64,000 bases of DNA from Planktothrix sp. PCC 11201 (GTDB lineage Bacteria > Cyanobacteriota > Cyanobacteriia > Cyanobacteriales > Microcoleaceae), in assembly GCF_900009135.1 (NCBI RefSeq), contig NZ_LT797688.1, positions 430,205-494,204 of the forward strand, given 5' to 3'. The notes under the pieces were generated by a model. That model was not told the DNA's origin. It made no database searches and was given only the letters and a program-made list of their open reading frames with translations. The number at the start of each line of letters is the position of its first letter. The first letter of the stretch is position 1. This document shows positions 38,601-43,652 of this stretch, in pieces. The translations under genes and the position numbers were made by a program.

Positions 38601-40199
38601 ATCTGGAATAGCGATCGAGGTATTCCAATCAATCCATTTCCGGCAACCATCCGTATAGTTTGTGGCTAAATGATCTGCTAAATCAGCTAAGTTTTGGAAT
38701 TGATAAAATAGAGTTTGAGATACAGAGCCTAACCTCTCAGTCAACTTGTGATTTAACTGGCTAATTATGATTGAATCAATACCATAATTTTCTAGAGGTT
38801 CTTCTGGATCGATCTTGTTTAAAGGTAGCTTAGTTATTTCGGCAAATAAACTTTTTAATTGGTCAAGGGTTTTTTGTTTTAGTTGCCTGTCATCCAGAAT
38901 AGTTTGAGAATCACTTCCTTGAGACCGAACTGTTTTTTCTGGCAAGTTCAAAAAGAATTGTTTAAGTTTAGCCACATCACCCTCTAGGATCATCACCTGA
39001 TCCTGATTGCTAGCAAAGGCTTTATACAAAGCACGAATGCCAGCCGAAGTAGGCATAGCAACTAGACCAATACTTTGCGCCATCATTTTCTCGATCGCTT
39101 CATCAACTCGCATACCACCCTCTTGCCATAAGGGCCAGTTAATTGATAAACTCCGCCCTTGACGTTGATGTGATTGCACAAGTTGATTACGGTATTTCGC
39201 ATAGCAATCCATAAAGGCGTTAGCACAAGCATAATCCGCTTGTCCGACGTTACCTATAGCACCCGCTAGTGACGAACAGAAAAAGAAAAAGTCTAATGGT
39301 TGGTCTTTAGTCGCCTCATCAAGATTCACCGATCCCATGACTTTGGGCGCAAGTACTTTTTCTAACTCTTGTGATGTTTTTTTTATAATAAAGTTATCGT
39401 GAATCACACCAGCAGCGTGAATAATACCGTCGAGATAACCGAAATTTTGGTTAATATCTTCGATCAAATTTGTAACACTTTGCGAATCGCAAACGTCCAC
39501 CTGTCGATATTCAATATGTGTATTACTTTTTATACATAATTTCTCTAAGCTTTGCATTCGCTGTTGCTTCGTCTCGTTAAGTGGCGATCGACCAGCAAGA
39601 ATAATCGTTCCATCACAAATTTGTTGGGCAATCTCCTTACTAAAAATCAAACCTAAACCACCAAGACCTCCAGTAATTAGATATTTCCCCTTTTCCTTCC
39701 AAGGGATAAGTACTTCATCGTTAGAAATCGGTATTTCCTTCCATCCCCCAATCCGACGCTCTCCGTTGTGATAATCAATTTTTTGGTATAAAGGCGTTTG
39801 AGCGTTCGTTTTTAGTTTAACAACAATATTTTCTGCATTGTCATTCGGTGCTATGGTTATTAGTTGACCGATCAGGTTTGGGTTTTCCAGATGAGCCGTC
39901 ATCAGCAAACCAGCAAGACCAGCAAAAAGCTGATGTTCAGGCAAATTACGAATTACCAACTGAAGTAGAATTTTTCCTTCTTGTTTTGTTGTGAGTAACT
40001 GTTGAATTTCTATAAATAGCTGCCACGCATAGCATTGGAAACGTTCAGCGATATTTTTTGATGGTGATTTCAGAACGAGACAATCGATCGTTTCCATCCT
40101 GCCAGCGATACTGTCCTGCATCATTCCGTTAGGTTCACAAAGAATCACCAAATGTCTGCTGTACTGCGTGATTAAGCTTAAATTTTCGTAAGCGTTCAC
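26688..40199 (-). CDS. PKS-B: trans-AT polyketide synthase with two KS0 domains and an O-methyltransferase
   Basis: A 4,503-aa synthase without AT domains. Domain order: KR-ACP | KS0-oMT-ACP | KS-KR-ACP | KS-KR-ACP | KS0. It starts inside one module (a KR without its KS) and ends inside another (a KS0 whose DH-ACP is on PKS-C), so it must dock with two partner proteins. The GTG start at 40199 is supported by AGGGAG about 8 bases upstream. The stop lies only some 25-60 bp before the possible PKS-C starts, so the two genes are surely co-transcribed. After the last KS a 50-residue tail ends in NPWWGDST; it matches no domain I know and may be a docking segment. Predicted chemistry: O-methylation of an earlier hydroxyl (C15), a 13-OH, and an 11-OH later dehydrated to C10=C11. 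The first KR's own KS must be encoded outside the window. Confidence 0.95.
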   Translation of the reverse strand: MNAYENLSLITQYSRHLVILCEPNGMMQDSIAGRMETIDCLVLKSPSKNIAERFQCYAWQLFIEIQQLLTTKQEGKILLQLVIRNLPEHQLFAGLAGLLMTAHLENPNLIGQLITIAPNDNAENIVVKLKTNAQTPLYQKIDYHNGERRIGGWKEIPISNDEVLIPWKEKGKYLITGGLGGLGLIFSKEIAQQICDGTIILAGRSPLNETKQQRMQSLEKLCIKSNTHIEYRQVDVCDSQSVTNLIEDINQNFGYLDGIIHAAGVIHDNFIIKKTSQELEKVLAPKVMGSVNLDEATKDQPLDFFFFCSSLAGAIGNVGQADYACANAFMDCYAKYRNQLVQSHQRQGRSLSINWPLWQEGGMRVDEAIEKMMAQSIGLVAMPTSAGIRALYKAFASNQDQVMILEGDVAKLKQFFLNLPEKTVRSQGSDSQTILDDRQLKQKTLDQLKSLFAEITKLPLNKIDPEEPLENYGIDSIIISQLNHKLTERLGSVSQTLFYQFQNLADLADHLATNYTDGCRKWIDWNTSIAIPDLKVESVKTQPVLIPNIATKQPIAIIGLSGRYPKAKTIAEFWQKLQNGECCIEEIPKQRWDWQHHYHPDRNQAVKLGKSYSKWGGFLEDFDQFDPMFFNMTPREAANIDPQERLFLEESWKALEDAGYSPSHISADLRQRIGVFAGITKQGFNLYRTEFENSDHNAIFPATSYASLVNRVSYFLNLQGPSFPIDTMCSSSLVAIHEACEYIHSGKGDMAIVGGVNLYAHPSSYLELSLGKFVSSSSICAAFEKDGDGFVPGEGVGVVILKSYDRAIKDRDRIYALIRGSAVNHDGKTNGYKTPNPEPKATVIRQALQDSGIDARSISYIEATAQGSEMGDAIEASALTEVFCDRYHVEGAYRIGSVKPNIGHCESASGMSQLTKVILSLHNKTLVPTLRSRELSPSIDFQRLPFELQQDLSEWKPVSVDGVEVPRRAGIMNIGAGGVNACVIVEEYAVNVEPVSESQEPVLFVLSAKNEERLEQYVQDWLIYLKNHQNLNLSSIAYTLQVGRESMTCRLAFVVKQSQEIEKYLNRWLETRELGEVGFYGDLTQAKIKNPEAVAARVKEGDADNALAVAELWVQGNTIPWDEWHNERILDRINGLPTYPFVRRTCSIVPHENQPSEAECNLENNRNLEPSGEENKVVEFYTRMSQDCDEEFQEEYLTFGAFPQRIPGFSMTRVAMNAAKYPEELEMIKEKQREVRQVLFCRENFAKIHTVLDIGCGHGTDVIQIAALYPHIQTYGFTITESQAVLGNRRIENMNLGSRAHIYHKDSSKDKFPDRCDIILGVEVTFHIRDKDALFRKMADALSENGKILLMDYIGNLRGSIVDPNVEISIPTQQQWIDLLSKHNLIIDEIIDVSREISNYLYDPEHAEHTKHLPKVSQDSYRNYANQAIALEKGWITYNLLKLRKDTQRSEQERRDYNTQKIANQTPYSHALDEMLRIGHIPYPPMGGLKKTELSVNKSKEISPPTLNENVPNLEKIKSILVNIFVNILGFAAQELKSIERLQLGELGITSINAVELLEAINTEFDLYLPSSIIFECHNLEDLAQYIQVELGRKPIRSWNYNLSVTAEKYAAFIEEKIPVINNNTNNDIAIIGISCRCAGAKDQEQFWQVVSQGKNCIADLNKPEWLDYIASHCSETFPIRYGMMPDLDYFDSLFFHISPREAKAMDATQRILLEECYRALEDAGYKPSSLKKKAVGTYIGAMGSASLGKGFSHFDMLGSETSILSARIAYFLDLKGPALTINTACSSSLVAIDVASKALKNGEINLAIAGGVTFYQHPGTFIAMHNAGMLSKTGQCRPFDDNADGIVVGDGVGVVILKRLQEAQRDGDAIYGIIRGCGINQDGQTSSLTVPSFVSQSELESLVYQKANINLEDLQYIEAHGTATKLGDPIEIHALNKSFQSFTAKRKFCAISSLKANVGHTTAAAGVLGVIKVLLSMKHQQIPPSINFDRGNQHIDFDNSPVYVNTQLKPWPLNAQGSRLAAVSSFGFSGTNAHLVLEHYIPRSPTEINVFRPGVFLLSAESESTLQHYAYNVKRYLEDNPGIQFERFLYTFQVGREAFTYRLALIANNQQTLIQQLKQWLENREKSTENEKLVSRNNQEETALIQKLISDRKVEQLAQLWEQGTSVDWSVFYQSGLFHRLAGLPTYPFTGEYFGSDREQEIEQLPTVSSSSSETLICYPHWQEKAVTQTVESLEYDRHLVLLSGMDHISVVEMQSEMPSVEFVHLASAHTLPNNITLEKIYQDHFTKIFEIIQEILVSKNRGKTFIQCVVPQQTEKQCLSAISGILKTAQLENPKVFGQVIEVSADETETSLLKKLNENRQCLEDKQIRYYLGQRKVLAWKELVISNRTYQTPWREGGVYLITGGAGGLGLIFAEEIATKTQSSTIILTGRSDLSLEKQKSLFHQLQKLGARVEYWQADISNKNDVDLLMQRITKEYGSLNGILHCAGIVRDNFIIKKTSAEFQSVLAPKVAGVINLDAASKDLNLDFLVLFSSISGTMGNRGQADYAIANAFMDAFSSYRNDLVKAGQRWGQTLSINWPLWEAGGMQLDAHHKAAMKQSVGLETINTVQGVQALFKGLASGPSQILVAGGHLPTLKKWLLREQSTEKTSDRSKINLKGNNQEKSLTQVEKQQLQEKTLIQLKGLLGEAFGLAPSRIKASDAFEHYGIDSVIIIQLNQELAKVFPEISQTLFFEYQTSQALVAYLVDEYPQECMTWTGLKNKKAIAKSPLPETTISKSKVLNVVNSQVTEAIAIIGVSGHFSQADTLQAYWQNLQAGIDCVGEIPSSRWSLEDFFVEDADEAIAQRKSYSKWGSFLEGFADFDPLFFGIPPRDVLSIDPQERLFLQASWEALEDAGYTRDTLREIYQQQVGVFAGITKTGFDLYGPELWKRGEQVFPHTSFSSVANRTSYFLNLQGPSLSIDTMCSSSLIAIHEACEHLRRQNCQLAFAGGVNLYLHPSTYVQMCALRMLSKDGKCKAFGKGGNGFVPGEGVGVVLLKPLSAAIRDRDNIYAIIRASHVNHDGKTNGYTVPNPKAQANLIRQTLNKAGVDARSISYIEAHGTGTELGDPIEITGLTQAFNKETADTGFCAIGSAKSNLGHLEAASGIAGLCKIILQLKHRQIVPSLHTEDLNPNIAFDKTPFVVQQTLSEWKRPIVEINGEVKEYPRRAGISSFGAGGSNAHLIIEEYAEEDVLEYVNEDIHQPVAIVLSAKNTEQLIKMADNLRHFLIAQTEAKLPRLEDIAYTLQTGREAMEERLALIVSSLDELENKLKSFVEGQEDIPLLYRWHLQQDRDLLADFASEEEFSTIIDEWIASKRINKLLNLWVRGFTIDWQKFYDNRNPQRISLPTYPFAKEFYWFDLPGLAQSSFDRQPNTTQDSATSRKIHYLQKYWVLDESIFDRAQYQKQLTGKVAILSNQETRLLATLLAEEFPNSQIVEFNSIKSQLEQSDTDWSEYIGCIDLLGCCKGEITEDSLDWILWFQCLIEKGSRTNLKLLGITQGLESFQNDEVNLSGASRVGLYRMLQSEYSFVQSRHVDIEPRLKTAALAEQIASEFLLNDDNCEVCYRDRKRYVSCLTERVLEPPKTQSTELQFAEEEVLLITGGTGGLGLLCAQHFAQHYAVKRLVLTVREALPPRTEWATPQNDKVQQKIRAIQALEAQGVKVEVLSLNLSDQAAVQESLRQITTNFGPIAGLLHCAGIVDSENPAFVRKSIADIAKVLEPKVVGLRSLLKQCQQQPLKFAVLFSSVSAIIPSLASGQSDYAMANTYMDYVAEATGGILVSIQWSSWQETGMGAANTPAYKQTGLLHQTNQEGLQLLDNILTSKMGPVVLPAVVHSASWNPQQLMKHQNRQINNTQTLIQNQQMPALAEPLTQSNISNKFTLDNLINLFSQELGIAKQKLDLDKSFADYGLDSIWLAQLTSKINQQLIEPIAPSSLYEYSSLKSLASWLTSKQAPALKNTIIHQKIEPKNSEHTTQISPPLEKSQPHISGITSPKSSSPKPLEIAIVGMSCQFPGAKNLDEYWTLLSEGKSSICPVSGDRWSSPTPFYAGLIDNISDFDPAFFLIPPEDAKVIDPQAFLVLEECLNLFYHAGYTLEEIKGSATGVFLGARSQHFVDAADLYQAKNPIVAAQNYLATHVSQFFDLKGPSLVIDTACSSALVGMNFAIQSLLSGEIDSAVVGGVSLLVNENAHRIFQQRNLLNQGSEFHIFDRRASGITLGEGVGLVLLKTLQQAQHDRDRIYAIIKGLAINNDGRTAGPATPNIKALKEVMQRALAQSAKQPQDIIHIEANGSGSEVTDLLELKAIEAVYRSENKTPCSLGSIKPNIGHPLCAEGIAGLIKLVCMLNHQQQVPFLSGQMPLTHYNIDTSPFYFCRQSSAWMETSPLVFALNCFADGGTNAHIIIESWLQEESGKQRQAITPPQLKRVNVRGNSFVPETVIEEKVAQDTKEASHNPWWGDST
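26850..28065 (-). other. PKS-B C-terminal non-elongating KS0
   Basis: This divergent KS keeps Cys (DTACSSA, about 27590-27625) and NIGH, but HGTGT is NGSGS (about 27181-27210). It ends PKS-B; the DH-ACP that would complete its module starts PKS-C. It is predicted to receive a beta-hydroxyacyl chain and hold it for the DH in trans across the protein interface. Confidence 0.82.
28220..31830 (-). other. PKS-B module KS-KR-ACP (second; first half of dehydrating bimodule)
   Basis: The KS is intact (DTMCSSS, HGTGT, NLGH) and closely resembles the PKS-C KS at 15020-16335, which also follows a KS-KR-ACP module. The KR has TGGTGGLG (about 29240-29275) and Tyr in QSDYAMANTY. Unlike the other KRs here it reads AGIVDSEN where they have an Asp-containing B-type motif, so its hydroxyl stereochemistry may differ. 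The ACP has YGLDS. Confidence 0.83.
31940..35320 (-). other. PKS-B module KS-KR-ACP (first)
   Basis: The KS has Cys (NTACSSS), HGTAT with its His, and NVGH, so it is predicted to elongate. The KR has TGGAGGLG (about 32955-32985), catalytic Ser and Tyr (QADYAIANAF) and Asp in AGIVRD. The ACP has YGIDS (about 32050-32085). The expected product is a beta-hydroxyl, the C13 oxygen that would later close the pyran. Confidence 0.85.
35410..38545 (-). other. PKS-B non-elongating KS0-oMT-ACP (O-methylation module)
   Basis: The KS keeps Cys (DTMCSSS) and NIGH, but HGTGT is TAQGS (about 37590-37622), so it should only transfer the chain. A SAM methyltransferase with VLDIGCGHGTD (about 36419-36455) follows, of the type that directly precedes an ACP and O-methylates beta-hydroxyls in trans-AT lines. 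The ACP has LGITS instead of the usual GxDS, with the attachment Ser present. Expected effect: methylation of the hydroxyl made by the preceding KR, C15-OMe in the model. Confidence 0.8.
38650..40199 (-). other. PKS-B N-terminal KR-ACP (half of a split module)
   Basis: The protein opens with the structural half of a KR, then the catalytic half with TGGLGGLG (about 39655-39682) and Ser and Tyr (QADYACANAF). An ACP with YGIDS (about 38770-38790) follows. No KS precedes it, so the condensing domain must sit at the C terminus of another synthase, not in this window. The KR should give the hydroxyl that the next unit O-methylates. Confidence 0.8.
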
Positions 40200-40381
40200 A
40201 GGGTAAACTCCCTATCAATCAATGGGTTCATTAAAGATCGGCTCCAGACGTACTGCAATAATCACATCACCATTTTCTCAGAAGAGAAGCCACACCAGCC
40301 GATTATTAAATTTTGTGACATTTTATATTCTGAAAAATAAATTTCGGATAAACTTATTAAGTTTAAGACTCATTTTGTATT
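40200..40381. promoter_or_regulatory. Divergent promoter region between PKS-B and the Rieske oxygenase gene
   Basis: The 182 bp separate two genes transcribed away from each other, so promoters for both the PKS-B/PKS-C/P450 operon and the oxygenase are expected here. An inverted repeat TAAACTT-ATT-AAGTTTA lies at 40349-40365, 16 bp before the oxygenase ATG, and could be an operator. I see no convincing -35/-10 pair. Confidence 0.45.
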
Positions 40382-41467
40382 ATGAGTGAAGAACTTGAGA
40401 AAGCCTCAGAGCGAAGGCTCGGTCGGTCAGAAATAGGAACAGGAACAGGAGTCGAGAAAAATCCCCTGAATCTGAGCGCCAGTTGGTACATCGCTATGCT
40501 CTCTAAGGAATTGGGGAAAAAGCCAAAAGCCATTGAGTTATTCGCTCAGTCCTTGGTTGCTTGGCGAGATGAAAAGGGTAAGCCAGTACTCATGGAGCGT
40601 TTCTGTTCCCACATGGGCGCTAGTCTGGCGCTTGGGGAGGTAAAAGAGGGGTGTCTTCAATGTCCATTTCATCACTGGCGGTACGATAACTCTGGAGAAT
40701 GTGTTTCCATCCCTGAGATAGACCATATTCCCCCAACTGCGCGTCAGGCAATTTATGTCACACAAGAAAGATATGGTTACATTTGGGTCTGGTATGGTAC
40801 CCAGACTCCTCTGTTTTCCCTGCCTGAGTTTCCACCTGCTGAAGACAAGCAGCATTATATGTCTCTTTCCTTAACATTCAATGCCAAAACCTCGGCACTA
40901 CAGATACTAGAAAATGCGTATGATTATCGTCATGCAGTCACAGTACATAATGCGCCCCTTATTTCCACTGAAGTCACTTTGCTTGATGAGTTTCCTCTAG
41001 GTGTCGATAAGCAAAACGAACTAAGTCCTAAAAATGAAGCTTGGTATAGCATTTTAATAGAAAACAAGATTGAGAAATATGGTGGTCTAATAGGTTCATT
41101 AGTGAAGATTTTAGGGCTTAGTGTTGAAATAACGAAGGGTCAAGTAGACACCTGGCCTAGTGGACATTTAGCCTCATATTGTAACGATGGCAAAGAAGCC
41201 TATTCGATGCTACAGGGCATCACGCCAGTTGGTAAAAACAATACAACCGGGCATTTTTTATTTGCGATCAAGAAAACTGGATTTTTTTTGCTGGATATAC
41301 TTTTATATGCAGTTTTTAGTCGTCTAAACAAACTTATTTTTGAAGAGGATGTACCCATTTGGAATACTCTAAATAATGATAGGAGAGGGGTTTATATCAA
41401 ACACGATCGACCCGTCTTGAAGCTCAGAGAATTTTATCAAAGTTGGGTCGATAAGGTTGAGATTTAG
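40382..41467 (+). CDS. Rieske-type non-heme iron oxygenase
   Basis: A 361-aa oxygenase. The Rieske [2Fe-2S] ligands are Cys75-x-His77 (CSHMG) and Cys94-x2-His97 (CPFH). The mononuclear iron site shows D181-x2-H184-x4-H189 in the ENAYDYRHAVTVH segment, so both metal centres look complete. The gene lies alone on the plus strand, divergent from PKS-B and convergent with a methyltransferase. No reductase or ferredoxin partner is encoded nearby, so electrons would come from general cellular proteins. It could hydroxylate or desaturate the polyketide; the site is unknown. The first 25 residues are charged and glycine-rich and not obviously part of the fold. No clear ribosome-binding site precedes the ATG. 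Confidence 0.88.
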   Translation: MSEELEKASERRLGRSEIGTGTGVEKNPLNLSASWYIAMLSKELGKKPKAIELFAQSLVAWRDEKGKPVLMERFCSHMGASLALGEVKEGCLQCPFHHWRYDNSGECVSIPEIDHIPPTARQAIYVTQERYGYIWVWYGTQTPLFSLPEFPPAEDKQHYMSLSLTFNAKTSALQILENAYDYRHAVTVHNAPLISTEVTLLDEFPLGVDKQNELSPKNEAWYSILIENKIEKYGGLIGSLVKILGLSVEITKGQVDTWPSGHLASYCNDGKEAYSMLQGITPVGKNNTTGHFLFAIKKTGFFLLDILLYAVFSRLNKLIFEEDVPIWNTLNNDRRGVYIKHDRPVLKLREFYQSWVDKVEI

Positions 41468-41575
41468 TGGGAAAAACTCCTGGTTAAGTAGGTGAATTTG
41501 TTAATTGTATTGACACCTCTTTTCACTCAAAAATCAAACCATAATCAAATTTACTACAAAAAGGGGGAGGGAGAG

Positions 41576-41591
41576 GCAGGCGTTCGCCTGC
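41576..41591. repeat. Perfect hairpin in convergent intergenic region
   Basis: GCAGGCG-TT-CGCCTGC is a perfect 7-bp stem with a 2-base loop between the converging ends of the Rieske and methyltransferase genes. On the minus strand a T-run follows only after a C/T-rich stretch, so it is not a textbook terminator. It may still stop transcription from either side or be a dispersed genomic repeat. Confidence 0.4.
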
Positions 41592-41603
41592 AATTACTAT
41601 CCT

Positions 41604-42419
41604 CTAAGGATAAACTCTTTTTTTTGCCTTTACCAATATATACCCAAGATTCTCACACACACTCTCAAATACTTGGAGCCAACCGTCGATCGTTTCACTC
41701 TGAACATATTGCAGATTTTCGGCTTCATACTGTTTGAACCCGGCTTTAACCTTCGGAACCATAAAAGGCATCATAAATTCGGTTACGTCATCAATTTCGA
41801 TCAGGTCAAAACCAGCGGTATCAAACAGTTCTGGATAGTCTTCCTTTGGAATATGATCCGAATGCAGTTGTTCTTTAGCAAACATCTTGAATTCTTCGCT
41901 AGTGTTTGGCCCTGTTATTAAGTCCGCAATTAGTAATGTCGCCCCTGGTTTCAAGATTCGATAAGCTTCTCGTAGGGCTTTGCGGTGCCCCATGTGATAA
42001 ATACTTTCAAAAAACCAGCCTCCGTCATAGGTTGCGTCGTCACAGGGTACTTGCAACGCATTGCTCTGGATGAAGTGAACTCGATCGGACATCCCAGCTT
42101 CCTCGGCTAGCTCTTTCCCCCTGTTATATTGGTACTTGCTGATTGTAATTCCATCAACGAAACATTCTTTGGCTTTTGCAATCCGTATCGCTGGGACACC
42201 TACACCGCATCCAAGATCGCAGAAACGTTCCCCCTGACGGATCTCTGACTTATCAATCATAATCTGAGTCAGCCGATCGGCTGCCTCACCAAGATTGGCA
42301 TCAGGATTATTTTCACCCCAATAGCCAAAATGTAATTGGTTGTCAAAGATGAGATATAAACCCAGTTCTCCGGTTACATCGTACATTTCTGCTACTTTTT
42401 CTGGTCTAACACTAGTCAT
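41604..42419 (-). CDS. SAM-dependent methyltransferase (tailoring, copy 1)
   Basis: A 271-aa class I methyltransferase with SAM motif DLGCGVGVP (68-76), GITIS, and the post-motif DGGWFFESIYHMGH. It is a clear paralogue of the gene at 44950-45822: both begin with PEKVA-MYD and share EAADRLTQIMIDK at the same residue numbers. That alignment fixes the start at 42419 rather than the ATG 45 bases upstream; a GAGG lies upstream of it at longer than usual spacing. Relative to copy 2 it lacks about 20 residues near the C terminus. The likely role is O-methylation of the released or near-released polyketide. Which hydroxyl it uses cannot be told. Confidence 0.85.
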   Translation of the reverse strand: MTSVRPEKVAEMYDVTGELGLYLIFDNQLHFGYWGENNPDANLGEAADRLTQIMIDKSEIRQGERFCDLGCGVGVPAIRIAKAKECFVDGITISKYQYNRGKELAEEAGMSDRVHFIQSNALQVPCDDATYDGGWFFESIYHMGHRKALREAYRILKPGATLLIADLITGPNTSEEFKMFAKEQLHSDHIPKEDYPELFDTAGFDLIEIDDVTEFMMPFMVPKVKAGFKQYEAENLQYVQSETIDGWLQVFESVCENLGYILVKAKKRVYP

Positions 42420-42706
42420 GATTGCGTTATTTTCCTCTATATTTAACTGACCACCTAAAAACATCTAGGAACACACAAGCTCCGTTGACGACATCTAGTC
42501 AATTGGCGGTGCATCTGATAATTTCTCGCCAATCTGCTATATTTAGTTGAAGTAAGTAGGTAGGCTCTATAAAACCTCCCTATGTAGACGATTGTAAATC
42601 GTTCTAACGCTCTCTAATGGCTGATCTAAGCATCCTTTACATATTGTTACATGAAAAAGTTTAATCCCGCTTACCTACTTATAATTTAATAATAGTATCT
42701 TAGATT
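42420..42706. promoter_or_regulatory. Divergent intergenic region with dyad symmetries
   Basis: The 287 bp lie between divergently transcribed methyltransferase and dioxygenase genes and should hold both promoters. Two symmetric elements stand out: ACGATT-GTA-AATCGT at 42588-42602, and a pair of inverted decamers TAAGTAGGTA (42553-42562) and TACCTACTTA (42672-42681). Either could bind a regulator. No -10/-35 boxes are called, and the downstream ATG at 42707 has no visible ribosome-binding site. Confidence 0.4.
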
Positions 42707-43648
42707 ATGACTAATAAGTTGCCTTTGCTTACTGAGGAGCAAATCACTCAGTTTTATGAAGATGGGTTTTTAGTTGTGGAAAACCTGCTTGACGAAGAAT
42801 TAGTTAATCGTCTAGTTCAGCGGTTTGAACCTCTATTTTCAGGTGAGTTTGACACTGGAATTTACCCCGATGATTTGACTTGGAACTCCAATTCAGGAAT
42901 TCCTAATTCTACTAGGCAAGTGGTAGGAGTTTGGAGAAGCGATCTGAGTTTTGCATCGGTTGTTCTTTCCGAAAAGCTTGGTCAGATGGCGAGCCTACTT
43001 GGAGGCTGGAATGGAGCACGTTTTTTAGGAGATAGCATTTTTCTAAAACCTTACGGAGCTTGTGAAACAGTCTTACATCAGGATCTAATAGACCCCTTGT
43101 ATCCCTTCTATCATCAACCCCTTGAATTTGTGGGTTGCTGGATTGCCCTTAGTGATGCCATTCCAGGTGCAAGCACAATTGAATATGTTAAGGGTTCTCA
43201 TCGATGGGTATCTATAGATACTGTACCAACTGCCATTCCAGGTGCAAGCACAATTGAAAGTGAAAGCTATCTTTGGCAAATGAAAAAAGCTGCTAAGGAA
43301 GCAGGTGTTGAGCATCCAGAAGTGTCGCAAATAGAACTAAAACCTGGAAGTTGTACATTTCATCATTGTCGTGTTTGGCATGGATCGGGTAGAAACGTTA
43401 TGCCCAACACCATTAGGCGTTCTCTTGCGTGTGCTTACATTCCCGCAGAATCTCGATTTATATCAGTTGGGGAAGGAAGTTATCTCCCATACGGTTTTCA
43501 CGCTGGACGCTATAAGCGTTACAGGGATGACTCAATCAATGAGAGCTTTTTCCCGATTGTCTGGCGGCAAGATGGCTACCGTAGCTCTTTCCTCGCTGAT
43601 TATTGTGATGATGCACTAGCAAAAACTGCTACTTTTGTAGGAGGTTAA
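42707..43648 (+). CDS. Phytanoyl-CoA dioxygenase (PhyH)-family Fe(II)/2-oxoglutarate oxygenase
   Basis: A 313-aa member of the PhyH family of Fe(II)/2-oxoglutarate oxygenases. The metal triad is visible as His124-x-Asp126 (VLHQD) and distal His225 (VWHGSG), with Arg residues about 12 positions on (IRRSL) that fit 2-oxoglutarate binding. It should therefore be active, probably as a hydroxylase of the polyketide. The segment AIPGASTIE occurs twice (151-159 and 176-184), encoded by an exact 28-bp direct repeat. Its ribosome-binding site for the next gene (AGGAGGT) overlaps its last codons, and the two genes are separated by 4 bp, so they are translationally coupled. Confidence 0.87.
   Translation: MTNKLPLLTEEQITQFYEDGFLVVENLLDEELVNRLVQRFEPLFSGEFDTGIYPDDLTWNSNSGIPNSTRQVVGVWRSDLSFASVVLSEKLGQMASLLGGWNGARFLGDSIFLKPYGACETVLHQDLIDPLYPFYHQPLEFVGCWIALSDAIPGASTIEYVKGSHRWVSIDTVPTAIPGASTIESESYLWQMKKAAKEAGVEHPEVSQIELKPGSCTFHHCRVWHGSGRNVMPNTIRRSLACAYIPAESRFISVGEGSYLPYGFHAGRYKRYRDDSINESFFPIVWRQDGYRSSFLADYCDDALAKTATFVGG
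43156..43258 (+). repeat. 28-bp exact direct repeat inside the PhyH gene
   Basis: Positions 43156-43183 and 43231-43258 are identical over 28 bases, 75 bp (25 codons) apart and in the same frame. Both encode AIPGASTIE. By alignment with the neighbouring paralogue the first copy is at the ancestral position. The second replaces unrelated residues, as if a short patch had been copied in. An assembly artefact is possible but less likely, because the flanking frame and protein are coherent. Confidence 0.85.
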
Positions 43649-43652
43649 GCTA

